Assembly: GCA_036399835.1 (NCBI GenBank)
Contig: DASWMI010000130.1
Location: 4,577-68,576 of the forward strand
Length of the DNA stretch: 64,000 nt
Origin: DASYML01 sp036399835
Lineage (GTDB): Bacteria > Acidobacteriota > Blastocatellia > Pyrinomonadales > Pyrinomonadaceae
Direction of reading: 5' to 3'
The notes under the pieces were generated by a model. That model did not search any database. It was given only the letters and a program-made list of their open reading frames with translations, and had not been told where the DNA came from. A program made the translations under genes and the position numbers. Below are positions 50,116 to 59,186 of this stretch, piece after piece. Numbering within the stretch: the stretch's first letter is position 1; the number at the start of each line of letters is the position of its first letter.

Positions 50116-52677
50116 CTAACGCTTCTGTTCGTGTCCGAAGCTAATCATGTTGGCGAGGGCGCGGTATGCGCCGGGGACGCCCGCGCGCAGTTGCCTGTAC
50201 CAGACGATGCTCGTGTAGATGTAATGCCCGCGTCCGTAAGCTGTAGCCAGCAGCCCGCCGCGCAGTGGCGGCTCGCCCGCGTCGTTCATCAAGAGCGGCG
50301 CGCTGTAATGCTCATCCCACTCGGAAGGATAATAAAGGCCGCGCTCCTGTATCCATCCTTGAAAATCCTCCGCGCCGAGTTTGTTGGGCCAGTTGAGCAG
50401 AGCATGTTGGCTTTCCGTTAAAGAGACGGTCGCGTTTTCGTCCGTGACGCGAGAGTTGCCGAGCGTAATCGCGTAGGGCGCAAGCTGCGGGCGAGACTTT
50501 TGCGGGTCCGGATTCCATTCGTTCGTTTTGTGATAGAAGACTATCAGCGTGCCCCCCTGGCGAGCGTAATCGAGCAGCCGCGCATTCGCGGCGACCAAAT
50601 CCGGATGTGCCTGGTAGCCCCTGTTGTCTATGATGATCGTGTCATAGCCCTTCAACTCGCCCGCCTGTATCTCTTCCGGCGTCAGCTCCTTCGCTTCGAC
50701 GCCGAGCGCGGCCAGCGCGTGCGGCAGCGTAAAGTCGGAGCTACGCACATAGCCGACGCGCAAACCCTGCGGCAAGCGCGCATCGGCGTAAACAGTCGGG
50801 ATCGTGTAATGCGCGGCAGGCTCGGAAGAACTGCCGGACCAGACCATACGCAGCACGCCTTTGGGAAAAGGTAGCGAAGGACGATTCGTGCCGCCTCCCG
50901 GGCGACCGAAGAGATAAGAGGGGAGCGTCACGCGCACGTCGCGCGCCTCGCCGGGCCGCAGCCTGAAGGTCGCGGTCGCATCCGAACGGGCCTCGCGGTT
51001 GCCCGAGCCGATAAAGCCTTCAAAGGGAAGACGCCTGTGGTTGAGCAGGCGAAAGATAAAGGTCTGCGGGCGATGAAGAGTGGCGGGCGTGAGGACCGCC
51101 AGCGCGGGGCGGACGCTGAGGATTTCAAGCGCGCGCGAAGTTGGGACACGCGCAGTATCCTCTACTGTAAAGCTCGCGCCTTCAAGCTCGACCCGCGCGA
51201 CAGCCTTTAGCTCTCTATCGAAGAGCAGGCCGGAAGCCAGCTTCTCGACATAAGGCAGGTCTTCCGCCACCTGCGCGCTAAGCCCGGGCGGTGTTTGAAG
51301 ATTATAGCTCGTCATGAGATTGACGGAGGCTCCGGGCTGAAGCTCTGCCGGGGCTTTCAAGCCGATGGAGGTTGAAGGCTGGTCCAGTCGAAAGACGACC
51401 CTTTCGAGGCGCGCAGGCTTCTCGCCGTTGTTTGTCATCCTGATTGCATAACTGTTCGTCGCATCCAGCATAAAGACATCTTCGCGCGGGCTAAGCTTGA
51501 TTCTGATACCGCTCGCCAGCGCGAGCGCTCGGTCCAGCCGCTCGTTCATCAGGCGAAAGCGCGGGGCTTCATCGCCCGCTTCCTTTATTGAGAAGAGACC
51601 GGCCCTGCGCAAAGAGATGAGCGCGCCGAGTATGCCTTGAGGGTTAAACCTGTTGCCGGTGTAAAGCGGCAGGATGGCCCTCGATGCGAGGGGCGTCAAA
51701 CGCTCGCTGACCTTTTGTGGCAGAGCCAGCCCGTCAAGAAATGTCTGCCCGTTCGTGGGCCAGGCCGTTGATTGCCCGGACCTCAGCGTGAGGCGATAAC
51801 GCGGTATGCGTGCGCCCGCGGCAGGCACGGCTTGCGGCCAGGGGCCTTGCGAAGCGTGCTGTTGGAGAGCCAGCAGCGCCTGCTCTGCATAGGTCTGGCC
51901 GCGAACCTCGTCGCGCTCGTTCGGGTCAACCGAGACGACTTCGCGCGCCGTCCCCTCTTCGCGCGCAGGGCTGCCGCCGCCTCCTTCGTAACCGACGCGC
52001 ACGAAGAGCCTGCTCGCCTGCCAGACGCTCAGGCCCGTGCCGCGCAACTGTTCGGGAAAGCGTGCCGGGTCTGCCGCCGCGCCGAAGGCTTCCTGGACCA
52101 GACGCCCCGTCGCCTGATGATGCCCGTGCCCGCTCGAAGTGTCATGGTTGGTGATGATGACATCCGGGCGAAGCTGGCGAATTTTCAGGACCATGCGACG
52201 CAGGGCTTCATCGTGTCCCCAGATGCGGAAAGCTTCGTCCGCCGATTTCGAGAAGCCAAAATCGCGCAGGCCCAGAAAGTGCGCTTCGGAACCCTGTATG
52301 GCCGCCGCCTTGAGCGTCTCACGCGCGCGAATCAAGCCGAGTTCGTCGTAAAGCTCTGGTCCAATCGCGTTCTGCCCGCCCTCGCCGTAAGTTGAAAAGA
52401 GCGTCACGGTATGCACGCCGTATTTGCGCCGGAGCAAGATGAGCGTCGCGCCGTCTTCATCATCAGGATGCGCCGCGACGCACATCACGGTCCATGGATT
52501 AGTCAGGTCCAGCAGCGCCTGGTAAAGCTCCGGCGAGGCATTGAAAGTCTGCGCTCGTGGTCCGGAAGTAACCTGCGCCCGAGCCGTGAGCAGGAGCGAG
52601 ATAAAGAGCACGAGAGCCAGCATGCTCTTCATGCCGCATGGCGGGAGCATCGTTTCAGGTAGACGGATAAGCTTCAT
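50116..52677 (-). CDS. Secreted PIG-L family deacetylase-like protein, multi-domain
   Basis: 853 aa with a signal peptide (MLALVLFISLLLTARAQ). VMCVAAHPDDEDGATLILLRR is the zinc-binding HPDD motif of LmbE/PIG-L N-acetylglucosaminyl deacetylases, and NHDTSSGHGHHQATGRL provides the later His ligands. The C-terminal 400 residues are a beta-rich region (SLFFRLDQPS..., YDTIIIDNRGYQAHPDLVAAN) like the domains that follow PIG-L in long secreted relatives. It is probably periplasmic or surface-bound and acts on a sugar or glycoconjugate. Start at 52677; an internal ATG at 52632 is the alternative. Confidence 0.88.
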   Translation of the reverse strand: MKLIRLPETMLPPCGMKSMLALVLFISLLLTARAQVTSGPRAQTFNASPELYQALLDLTNPWTVMCVAAHPDDEDGATLILLRRKYGVHTVTLFSTYGEGGQNAIGPELYDELGLIRARETLKAAAIQGSEAHFLGLRDFGFSKSADEAFRIWGHDEALRRMVLKIRQLRPDVIITNHDTSSGHGHHQATGRLVQEAFGAAADPARFPEQLRGTGLSVWQASRLFVRVGYEGGGGSPAREEGTAREVVSVDPNERDEVRGQTYAEQALLALQQHASQGPWPQAVPAAGARIPRYRLTLRSGQSTAWPTNGQTFLDGLALPQKVSERLTPLASRAILPLYTGNRFNPQGILGALISLRRAGLFSIKEAGDEAPRFRLMNERLDRALALASGIRIKLSPREDVFMLDATNSYAIRMTNNGEKPARLERVVFRLDQPSTSIGLKAPAELQPGASVNLMTSYNLQTPPGLSAQVAEDLPYVEKLASGLLFDRELKAVARVELEGASFTVEDTARVPTSRALEILSVRPALAVLTPATLHRPQTFIFRLLNHRRLPFEGFIGSGNREARSDATATFRLRPGEARDVRVTLPSYLFGRPGGGTNRPSLPFPKGVLRMVWSGSSSEPAAHYTIPTVYADARLPQGLRVGYVRSSDFTLPHALAALGVEAKELTPEEIQAGELKGYDTIIIDNRGYQAHPDLVAANARLLDYARQGGTLIVFYHKTNEWNPDPQKSRPQLAPYAITLGNSRVTDENATVSLTESQHALLNWPNKLGAEDFQGWIQERGLYYPSEWDEHYSAPLLMNDAGEPPLRGGLLATAYGRGHYIYTSIVWYRQLRAGVPGAYRALANMISFGHEQKR

Positions 52678-52832
52678 CTTGATTTACGTTACACCTCATC
52701 TTGGACCACTTGAAAGAGTCTCGCCTGCTTGACGAAAAACTGCCTGCTCAATGGTCGCTCAAATATACAATCTCGAACAGGAAAGTTGTAGCAGCCTTCG
52801 CCTCAGACAGCCCCTTTTCAAGCTCCGACGCT

Positions 52833-54614
52833 CTATTTGCGCGACTGTTCCAGCCGCGCGGCGATGGTCATGCTGATGGCTATGAGGAGGATGAGCAGGA
52901 CGCCGTAGGCGGCTGCCGTGCCGAGGTTGAAATCGCGCAGCTCGGCTGCAATCTTGATCGAGACGGGGCGATTGCGCGGCGTATAGGCGATGACGCTGGC
53001 GACGTATTCGCCGAGCGCGATGACAAACGCCAGCAGTGTTCCGGCGACAGCGCCGGGCCAGATGAGCGGCAGGCGCACACGCAGAAAGCGCTGCCACCAG
53101 TTTGCCCCGAGCGACCCCGCGGCCTCTTCGAGCGTCTGGTCCAGTTGCTCCATGCTCGCCTGCACGGCGCGCACGACGAGCGGCATAAAACGCAGGAAGT
53201 AGAGGACGGGCAGAATCCAGAACGTGCCGACCAGTATGAACGAGCCGGTCAAGGGATTCTCCTGCCCGTAAGCTTCCGCCAGCGAGACGGCCAGGACAGT
53301 TCCAGGCATGGCCCACGGCACGAGCACCAAAAGCGAAACCACGCGCCGCCAGCGAGACTTCCATCTGAGGACCAGCGAGGCGACACAAAAGCTCCAGAGG
53401 AGCGCGGCGAGCGCGGCTATCCCCGCCATCTCAAGGCTGTTAACGAGCACCAAAAAGGAATCGTCTTCGGTCAGGATACGCCTGTAGTTGTCCAGCGTGT
53501 AAGCGGGCGGGAAGGTCTGCGTGGTCCAGAGTCCGTCGCGCGCAAAGCTGACAAGCAGAAGCGTGGCGATGGGCAGCGCGAGCAGGATTGCCAGCGTGAT
53601 TCCGCAGAGGGCCGCGGCCAGCCTCGCGCGTCCATTGTTCAAGCGCGCACGCCTGCGCGTGGTGCCCTTGAGGGCTGCGGCGGCGAAGCGGCGCGTCCCC
53701 TCATAACGCTGAAAGAGCGCGAGCGAGAGCAGCGAGAAGGCTGCGAGGATGACCGTCTGCGTGAGCGCACCGCTGATGTCTCCGCGCTGGCGTGCGTTAA
53801 AGATTTCCAGTGTCAAAGGTCGCACGTCGCCGCCAAAGAGGAGCGGCGCGCTGAATGAAGCCATAGAGGTCATAAAGGTGAGGAGCGCCGCCGCAATCAA
53901 AGAGGGCGCGAGCTGCGGCAGGATAACTCTCGTCAGGACACCTGCGCGTCCGGCGCCGAGGCTGCGCGCGGCCTCCGCCAGCCCCGCATCAATACGCCGC
54001 AGGCCAGCGCCCGCCAGAACATAAAAAAAGGGATACATCGTGTAAGTATGGAAGAGCAGGACAGCCGTCCACCCGCGCAGGGACCAGGGCGCACTCTGCA
54101 AGCCGAACGCGTGCTGGACCAATCGAGCCAGGATGCCCGACTCGCCGCAGAGGAAGATAAACGCAATCGTCCCGACCAGCGGCGGCAGGACCAGCGGCAG
54201 CGCCGCGACCGCAGCGAACGCACGCCGCGCCGGAAACTCGTAACGCTCGAAGAGAAAAGCCAGCGGCAGGCCGACCAGCGCGCAGAGCAAGACCGTCAAA
54301 ACCGAGATGCCGATGCTGGTCCACAAAGCCGCCATCACGGCGCGTTGCGAGAGCGCCTCGCGGTAATTATCCAGCGTCCACTCGCCCCCTCTTTGAAGCG
54401 AAGCCAGGACGACGTGCAGGTTCGGGTAGACAACTCCGTAGAGCAGCACCGCGCCGACAAAAAGAGCGAGCAGGAAGCCGGAAGGGTGACGGATGAAGGA
54501 TGAGCTATGAGGGATAAAGGGAAATGAGGAACGGGGAGCGAGGGAAGATGAACGAGACGGCTTTTTATTCCGCGTCCCTTGTTCATCATTCATCGTTTGT
54601 CCTTCATCGCTCAT
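52833..54614 (-). CDS. Ferric-iron type ABC transporter permease, two fused halves
   Basis: 593 aa. About 12 hydrophobic helices in two similar halves, each with the BPD transporter EAA loop: EAARSLGAGRAGVLTRVILPQLAPSL in the first half and EAAGSLGANWWQRFLRVRLPLIWPG in the second. It is the FbpB/AfuB-like channel of the system encoded upstream (ATPase and binding protein on the same strand, 13 bases away). The first roughly 45 residues (Ser/Arg-rich: SRSSSLAPRSSFPFIPHSS) come from an inverted-repeat-containing stretch, see the finding; the first membrane helix begins near residue 47. Confidence 0.92.
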   Translation of the reverse strand: MSDEGQTMNDEQGTRNKKPSRSSSLAPRSSFPFIPHSSSFIRHPSGFLLALFVGAVLLYGVVYPNLHVVLASLQRGGEWTLDNYREALSQRAVMAALWTSIGISVLTVLLCALVGLPLAFLFERYEFPARRAFAAVAALPLVLPPLVGTIAFIFLCGESGILARLVQHAFGLQSAPWSLRGWTAVLLFHTYTMYPFFYVLAGAGLRRIDAGLAEAARSLGAGRAGVLTRVILPQLAPSLIAAALLTFMTSMASFSAPLLFGGDVRPLTLEIFNARQRGDISGALTQTVILAAFSLLSLALFQRYEGTRRFAAAALKGTTRRRARLNNGRARLAAALCGITLAILLALPIATLLLVSFARDGLWTTQTFPPAYTLDNYRRILTEDDSFLVLVNSLEMAGIAALAALLWSFCVASLVLRWKSRWRRVVSLLVLVPWAMPGTVLAVSLAEAYGQENPLTGSFILVGTFWILPVLYFLRFMPLVVRAVQASMEQLDQTLEEAAGSLGANWWQRFLRVRLPLIWPGAVAGTLLAFVIALGEYVASVIAYTPRNRPVSIKIAAELRDFNLGTAAAYGVLLILLIAISMTIAARLEQSRK

Positions 54615-54645
54615 CCTTCATCCCTTCTCAATCGCTCACTCCTAG
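54484..54645. repeat. Inverted repeat overlapping the start of the permease gene
   Basis: tgacggatgaaggatgagct at about 54488-54507 and the complementary-looking ctcatccttcatcccttctc at about 54610-54630 form arms, with words such as gatgaac, catcattcatc and gtccttcatcg between. The left arm and the loop are within the open reading frame of the permease, so the repeat either encodes its N-terminus or the true start lies elsewhere. Confidence 0.65.
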
Positions 54646-55710
54646 AACCGTGATGCGGTCGGGAGGGAGGACGACGGCGCAATCGTCGCCAGTGTTGAGA
54701 TTGTCTGAGCGGAGCAGGAGCGCCTGTAGCGCGAGGCCACCAGCATCAAGCTTGACTGTGGTGGTCGCGCCCGCGAAGCTGACCTCGCCTATGCGCGCTC
54801 TGAGGACGTTGTCGGTCGCAGGGGGAGTCTCTCTGTAGAGGACCAGGTGTTCGGGGCGTATCGTGAGGAGGCAGGGTTTGTTGAGTGGTCCAAAATCTTG
54901 ATCGCCCGTGTTGACGATGAGGGTCTGGCCGCCGTCGAGCGTCTTGAACCTGGCGGGGCGCTCTTGCATGGCGCTCAGGCGCATGGCGCGTATGAAGTTG
55001 TTGCGTCCGAGAAAGCTGGCAACCGAAAGATGCGCGGGTCGCTCGTAGATTTCGCGCGGCGCTCCCGTCTGCGTGATGCGGCCCGCGTCCATCACGGCGA
55101 TGCGATGGCAGAGCGCAAAAGCCTCCTCCTGGTCGTGCGTGACGTAAACGGCAGTCAGACCCAGACGCTGGACCAGTTCGCGCAACTCGCCGCGAGTCTC
55201 TTCGCGCAGCGCCACGTCCAGATTAGAGAGCGGCTCGTCGAAGAGCAGCAGGGCAGGCTCTATGGCAATCGCGCGGGCGATGGCGATGCGTTGTTGCTGA
55301 CCGCCGGAAAGCTCCTCCACGCGCCGCTTTTCGTACCCCGGAAGACTGACTAAAGCGAGCGCATCCTTGACTCGCTCCGTTACCTCCGATTGCGGTCTGC
55401 GGCGGGCGCGGAGTCCGAAGGCGACGTTCTCGAAAACATTGAGATGAGGAAAGAGCGCGTAATTTTGAAAGACCATCCCGAAGCCTCTGCGTTCCGGCGA
55501 GAGACGCGTCAGGTCGCGCCCGTCAAACTCTATCGAGCCGCTGTCCGGCGTCTCCAACCCCGCGATCATACGCAGGGTCGTTGTCTTACCGCACCCGGAT
55601 GGCCCAAGCAGACCGAAGAACTCTCCGCGCTCGACCTCCAGAGACAACTCCGCGACTGCTGCGGTCGTGCCGTAGCGCTTCGAGATATTTTTAAGCGAGA
55701 GAAGAGACAT
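54628..55710 (-). CDS. ABC transporter ATP-binding protein (FbpC-like)
   Basis: 360 aa. LLGPSGCGKTTTLRMIAG (Walker A), ELSGGQQQRIAIARAIA (signature), LLFDEPLSNLDVALRE (Walker B), VTHDQEEAFAL (switch His) and a C-terminal TOBE-like domain (NKPCLLTIRPEHLVL) mark a spermidine/iron/sulfate-type importer ATPase. It powers uptake by the two-half permease encoded 13 bases downstream, and follows the binding protein gene by 171 bases. An MRLSAMQERPARF segment in the regulatory domain is typical of iron ATPases. Confidence 0.93.
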   Translation of the reverse strand: MSLLSLKNISKRYGTTAAVAELSLEVERGEFFGLLGPSGCGKTTTLRMIAGLETPDSGSIEFDGRDLTRLSPERRGFGMVFQNYALFPHLNVFENVAFGLRARRRPQSEVTERVKDALALVSLPGYEKRRVEELSGGQQQRIAIARAIAIEPALLLFDEPLSNLDVALREETRGELRELVQRLGLTAVYVTHDQEEAFALCHRIAVMDAGRITQTGAPREIYERPAHLSVASFLGRNNFIRAMRLSAMQERPARFKTLDGGQTLIVNTGDQDFGPLNKPCLLTIRPEHLVLYRETPPATDNVLRARIGEVSFAGATTTVKLDAGGLALQALLLRSDNLNTGDDCAVVLPPDRITVLGVSD

Positions 55711-55741
55711 AGTTAAAGAATCGGACCCGGCAGCGATGAAC

Positions 55742-55853
55742 GATGAAGGATCAGCTAAAAGGATTGACTCAAGGCTTGACTCGTTGATTCAGCGGCGCAT
55801 GGATTGTTTCAATCATTTAATCAACGCGCTGATAGCTTCTCCTTCATCACTCA
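55742..55853. repeat. Inverted repeat between the binding protein and ATPase genes
   Basis: gatgaaggatcagct (about 55742-55756) and agcttctccttcatc (about 55839-55853) are approximate complements, with inner words aaggattgactcaagg and attgtttcaatcatttaatc. Read on the minus strand it falls between the two genes of the transporter operon and could reduce readthrough. It belongs to the gatgaagg- family of gap repeats. Confidence 0.6.
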
Positions 55854-55881
55854 GGCTGCCCAAGCTCCTGCTTCATCGGGT

Positions 55882-56934
55882 TCATTTCTTGTTGCGCCCG
55901 CGAATCTCCGTGTCCCAGTAGCGTAGCCATTCGTTGCCTTCACGGCGGAGCAGATTCCAGTCGAGCGGCATACGCGTGAAGGGTTGGTTCATCCAGGCCG
56001 GCAGCTTTGACTGGTCCAGGTCCGTGCGCACGGGGATGCGATAAAATTTCTGCGCGGCGCGGGCTAGGCTCTCAGGCGTCGTGACAAATTCGTAGAAGCG
56101 GCGTGCCTCTTCCTCGTGTGGCGAGCCGCGCACGATGGCTATCCCGTCCGTGATGACTGGCGTGCCGCTGTGCGGGATGATGTAATCAACCGGAAGATTT
56201 TTCTGCTCGCGGAAAAGCCGCACGTCCGGCATATTCCAGAGGCTGACGAGTCCCTCGCGCCGCGCCAACTTCTGCATCAGAATCGTGCCGTCGGCAGTGT
56301 ACTCGTGGACGTTGGCATCGAGCCTGCGCAGCCAGTCGTAACCACCGGCGGGCGAGTTTGTCTCAGCGTAGCTGCGCCAGATCATCGCGCCGAAGATGGC
56401 GCGCATAGAGTCCGAAGGGTTCGGATTGCGAATCAAAACCTTGTCGCGCCAACGTGGGTCGAGCACCTCGTCCCAATCCTTCGGCGCATCTTCGGCGCGC
56501 ACGGCCTCGCTGTTATAGACGATGACTTCGGGCGTCTGGTATGTGCCGTACCAGCGGTCCTCCGTGTCGCGCGCGTCCGCGGGCACATGGCTGGACCAGG
56601 AGGGACGAAAGGGCGCGAGTAGATTTTCGTCTGCGGCGGTTTGAAAGGTCGTGTGGGCCGCGCCCCACCAGAGGTCTGCTTGCGGGCGGTTGCGCTCTGC
56701 GCGCAGCCGCTCAAGTATCTCCCTCGCGCCCATGTCTAGAAACTGCACGTCAACGTCCGGGTTAGCCTGTTTGTAGAGCGCCACGAAATCGCGCAGCATG
56801 TCCTGCCCGTGCGGCGTGTAGATGAGAAGCGAGCGCGCCGTCTTGTTGGACCCGGGACGGCACGCCGAAGGGAGAAGCATCAAAAGAGAGCAGAAGAGCA
56901 ACGCGGCGATGAAGCGTAGAGCCTTGAAAGACAT
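55882..56934 (-). CDS. ABC transporter substrate-binding lipoprotein (FbpA-like)
   Basis: 350 aa. The N-terminus MSFKALRFIAALLFCSLLMLLPSAC ends in a lipobox (LPSAC, Cys about residue 25), so it is anchored at the membrane. The mature protein starts LLIYTPHGQDMLRDFVALYKQANPDVDVQFLDMG, the usual opening of the periplasmic ferric-iron-binding class, and later has WYGTYQTPEVIVYNSEA and YAETNSPAGGYDWLR. It captures the substrate (ferric iron or a related ion/sulfate/phosphonate) for the permease/ATPase pair downstream. Substrate is inferred; no Fur box is clear upstream. Confidence 0.9.
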   Translation of the reverse strand: MSFKALRFIAALLFCSLLMLLPSACRPGSNKTARSLLIYTPHGQDMLRDFVALYKQANPDVDVQFLDMGAREILERLRAERNRPQADLWWGAAHTTFQTAADENLLAPFRPSWSSHVPADARDTEDRWYGTYQTPEVIVYNSEAVRAEDAPKDWDEVLDPRWRDKVLIRNPNPSDSMRAIFGAMIWRSYAETNSPAGGYDWLRRLDANVHEYTADGTILMQKLARREGLVSLWNMPDVRLFREQKNLPVDYIIPHSGTPVITDGIAIVRGSPHEEEARRFYEFVTTPESLARAAQKFYRIPVRTDLDQSKLPAWMNQPFTRMPLDWNLLRREGNEWLRYWDTEIRGRNKK

Positions 56935-57201
56935 CTCTTTGCGTTTAGGACCAGCCGATGTGTTCTATATTTGAGCGAGCGCGTTTATGCTAACACATCA
57001 ACACCCGCGCGGGCATTATGCGCGGACAAAGTTAATAACAGGTCAGAGTCAAACCGTGAAATAAAAAGTATGCAAATGACTTAATAAACTAAAAGCTTTC
57101 GGCGAGCATCAAACGACGCGCATCAAGGGCGATGCGGCCAAGGGCTTCGGGCGGCCACGGAGCGCGGCCTGAAGAATTCGTTCGGAGGTACGGCAAGAGA
57201 G

Positions 57202-57468
57202 ATGACAGCAGGACTCAAAAGAAGACTGGTCCGCGCGGGCGGGTGGGGATTAGCCAAGCGTTTAATCAAACCGATTCCGATTATCGGCTCTGTCTTTGCG
57301 GTCGGGCTGGCGGGCTACGAGATCAGGAGGAAGGGATTGCTCCCGGGCGCGCTTCACGTCGGGCTGGACATCACGCCGATTATCGGGACGGCCAAGGGCG
57401 TGCTCGAACTCTTTACGGGCGACCTGATTCCCGACAAGAACGAGAGGGCCGCGCGCCGCCCGAACTGA
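57202..57468 (+). CDS. Small membrane-associated protein of unknown function
   Basis: 88 aa from ATG at 57202, preceded by GGAGG at 14 bases. It has two hydrophobic stretches (IPIIGSVFAVGLAGYEI and ALHVGLDITPIIGTAKGVLELF) with basic flanks (KRRLVRAGG, RRKGLLPG), so it is probably inserted in the membrane. The segment LDITPIIGTAKGVLELFTGD is like a type of small 'two-glycine' membrane protein seen in other bacteria; no function is known. It is isolated between the ABC transporter operon and a glycosyltransferase gene on the other strand. Confidence 0.65.
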   Translation: MTAGLKRRLVRAGGWGLAKRLIKPIPIIGSVFAVGLAGYEIRRKGLLPGALHVGLDITPIIGTAKGVLELFTGDLIPDKNERAARRPN

Positions 57469-57560
57469 CCCTTCGCATTTGATTCGAGAGAAGTTTTCAA
57501 GACCCGCAAGGGACGACTGAAAATAAGCAAAGCTCTTATCCTCCAGACCTCGCCGGATAA

Positions 57561-58277
57561 TCAGCGCACGGCCTTCTCGTACCAATCCTGCCAAAACCTC
57601 TTTCTTTTCCAGGCCAGCGCGATAAAAAAAGGATTCGTCAGCAAGAGGGTTTTCCACCAGCTCATCTTGTCGAATCTTCTGGCCGAAGTCTTGACCTTAG
57701 GATTTTCGATGAAAGAGACGAAAGCCGCTTTTTGTTTGGCGAGCTTTGACAGTCTCCAGTAAAACTCCACGTCCTCGCCCACGTAAACGCCCACATCGTA
57801 ACCGCCGAGTTCTGAAAAAACTGTTCGCCGACAGAATTGGGTCGCGCCCTGCTTGGTATTAAAAACAGTTTCCCAGAATTTCCAGCCCAGGATATAAAAT
57901 CTGACCCAGCGCCGCTGGAATTCTTCATATTCAACGGAGACCGCGCCGCCCAGGCAGTTCTCATCCCGCATCACCTCGGCGATTTTGAGAAAGAGAGAAT
58001 CAGGAACGAGCGTGTCGGCATCAACGAAGATTAAAAGATCGCCCTTTGAGTTTTCAGCTCCGGTGTTCCTGACCCGCGCAATGTTATGGTCCGTCTCCGT
58101 AAAGACTCCGGCTCCGAAACCCTTCGCAATCTCTTTGGTCCTGTCTTGGCTATCGTTGTCAACCACCACAATCTCTGAAGGACAACCCGCGACGGATAAA
58201 CCCTGTGCGATACGCTTGAGCGTCTCAGGCAAATATTTTTCTTCGTTGTAAGCGGGGACGACTACTGAAATCATCAT
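57561..58277 (-). CDS. GT2 family glycosyltransferase
   Basis: 238 aa from the ATG at 58277. ISVVVPAYNEEKYLPETLKRIAQGL starts the GT-A domain, IVVDNDSQDRT and LLIFVDADTLVPDSLF supply the nucleotide and metal sites. The upstream open frame to 58379 is dropped because it precedes the conserved start and reaches into the neighbouring gene. No membrane helix is visible in the final part (SWWKTLLLTNPFFIALAWKRK contains one weak one). It transfers a sugar from a nucleotide donor to an unknown acceptor. It follows the DUF1579-like gene. Confidence 0.88.
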   Translation of the reverse strand: MMISVVVPAYNEEKYLPETLKRIAQGLSVAGCPSEIVVVDNDSQDRTKEIAKGFGAGVFTETDHNIARVRNTGAENSKGDLLIFVDADTLVPDSLFLKIAEVMRDENCLGGAVSVEYEEFQRRWVRFYILGWKFWETVFNTKQGATQFCRRTVFSELGGYDVGVYVGEDVEFYWRLSKLAKQKAAFVSFIENPKVKTSARRFDKMSWWKTLLLTNPFFIALAWKRKRFWQDWYEKAVR

Positions 58278-58336
58278 GGCAGGATACGCCTTGCGAGCGG
58301 CGAGCACGATATGTCGGGCGGCATGTGGACCAGGAC

Positions 58337-58942
58337 TTATTTTACTCTCCTGAGGGTTGATTCCTCGGCCTTCAGCCACTTATCCGTCATCCAGATTTCT
58401 AATGTCTCATGCCATTCTCCGCTCTTAGTCACCTCGATGGTAATCAGCCTCGCGCCATCGTAGGGCGAGAGAGTCACCGTCAACGGCATCCCATACTGTA
58501 GAGTTCTAGTGTCAATCAACTTCGCCTCCAGAGGATGTTTGCGACCGTCAGAGTTTTCGCCGCGCCAGCGATAAAGGTTCGCTCCCTCGTCATAATAGAT
58601 AGTCGCGTCAAGGGTGGAAGAATGATATACAGGCTGTCCGGCGCTTATCAACGTCTTATAATTTCTGGCCTCCTTGATGCGCAGCGCCGAGCCGTCGCCC
58701 TTGTACTGGACCTTTGTCTTTTGTGAAAACTCGTTGCTGCGTGACCCGTCCGGGCGAAACTCCCATCCCTGGCCCTTCCATTCTCCCAATAAGAAATCCA
58801 GCTTCCTCATCTCTTCGGATTGGTCCGCTGAAGTCATACGGCCTGAGACGGCTACGGAGAAACCCAGCATCATCGCCAGCAGAAGTATCAATCCAAAGCT
58901 TCTCAGCAGCTTTGATAAATCGAATTTGGCAGGACTGCTCAC
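58337..58942 (-). CDS. DUF1579-like secreted lipocalin-type protein
   Basis: 201 aa. A signal peptide (SFGLILLLAMMLGFSVAVSG) is followed by MRKLDFLLGEWKGQGWEFRPDG, the hallmark opening of DUF1579/THAP4-like proteins, then alternating beta strands (SALRIKEARNY, ATIYYDEGANLYRWRGENSDG, TVTLSPYDGARLITIEVTKSGEWHETLEIW). The fold is a ten-stranded barrel similar to lipocalins. No catalytic function is known. Start ATG at 58942. Next gene on the strand is the glycosyltransferase 59 bases on. Confidence 0.8.
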   Translation of the reverse strand: MSSPAKFDLSKLLRSFGLILLLAMMLGFSVAVSGRMTSADQSEEMRKLDFLLGEWKGQGWEFRPDGSRSNEFSQKTKVQYKGDGSALRIKEARNYKTLISAGQPVYHSSTLDATIYYDEGANLYRWRGENSDGRKHPLEAKLIDTRTLQYGMPLTVTLSPYDGARLITIEVTKSGEWHETLEIWMTDKWLKAEESTLRRVK

Positions 58943-58970
58943 TGCAACCTCCTTGTCTGATGGTTTAAAA

Positions 58971-59186
58971 TTAGCGCCCGCGTGAAGCTCGCCTCCGGAC
59001 GGCGATAAATGTGATAGCCAAGATTGTGAGACCTGCGGAAATATATTTGGCGGGCCAGTCTCCCTCTCGAATAAAGATGACTAATGCGGTCGTGAAAAAG
59101 CTGAGGCTGGCAAGGATGCTGAGCGCCATCGCCACTTTGCCGCGCCTGCTCAGATCAGGCTTAGCTTGTGTCTCATCGTCGCTCAC
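58971..59186 (-). CDS. Small two-helix membrane protein
   Basis: 71 aa. After a charged N-terminus (SDDETQAKPDLSRRGK), two membrane helices are clear: VAMALSILASLSFFTTALVIFI and YISAGLTILAITFIAV. The start overlaps the last four bases of gatA (ATGA-type overlap, 59183-59186), so it is translated with gatA. No family is recognised. Likely a small integral membrane protein of unknown function, conserved only by position if at all. Confidence 0.7.
   Translation of the reverse strand: MSDDETQAKPDLSRRGKVAMALSILASLSFFTTALVIFIREGDWPAKYISAGLTILAITFIAVRRRASRGR

Noticed and set aside
52701..53858. A 385-residue open frame on the plus strand across the permease gene
   Set aside because: It is antisense to a clear permease, has a low-complexity charged composition and no start signal; an artefact of GC-rich codon usage.
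56935..57010. Fur box upstream of the binding protein gene
   Set aside because: No convincing GATAATGAT-type palindrome; the iron substrate rests on family similarity alone.
57132..57482. A longer, shifted frame overlapping the small membrane protein at 57202
   Set aside because: The 57202 frame has a GGAGG and membrane helices; the other is charged, Arg/Gly-rich and antisense-like.
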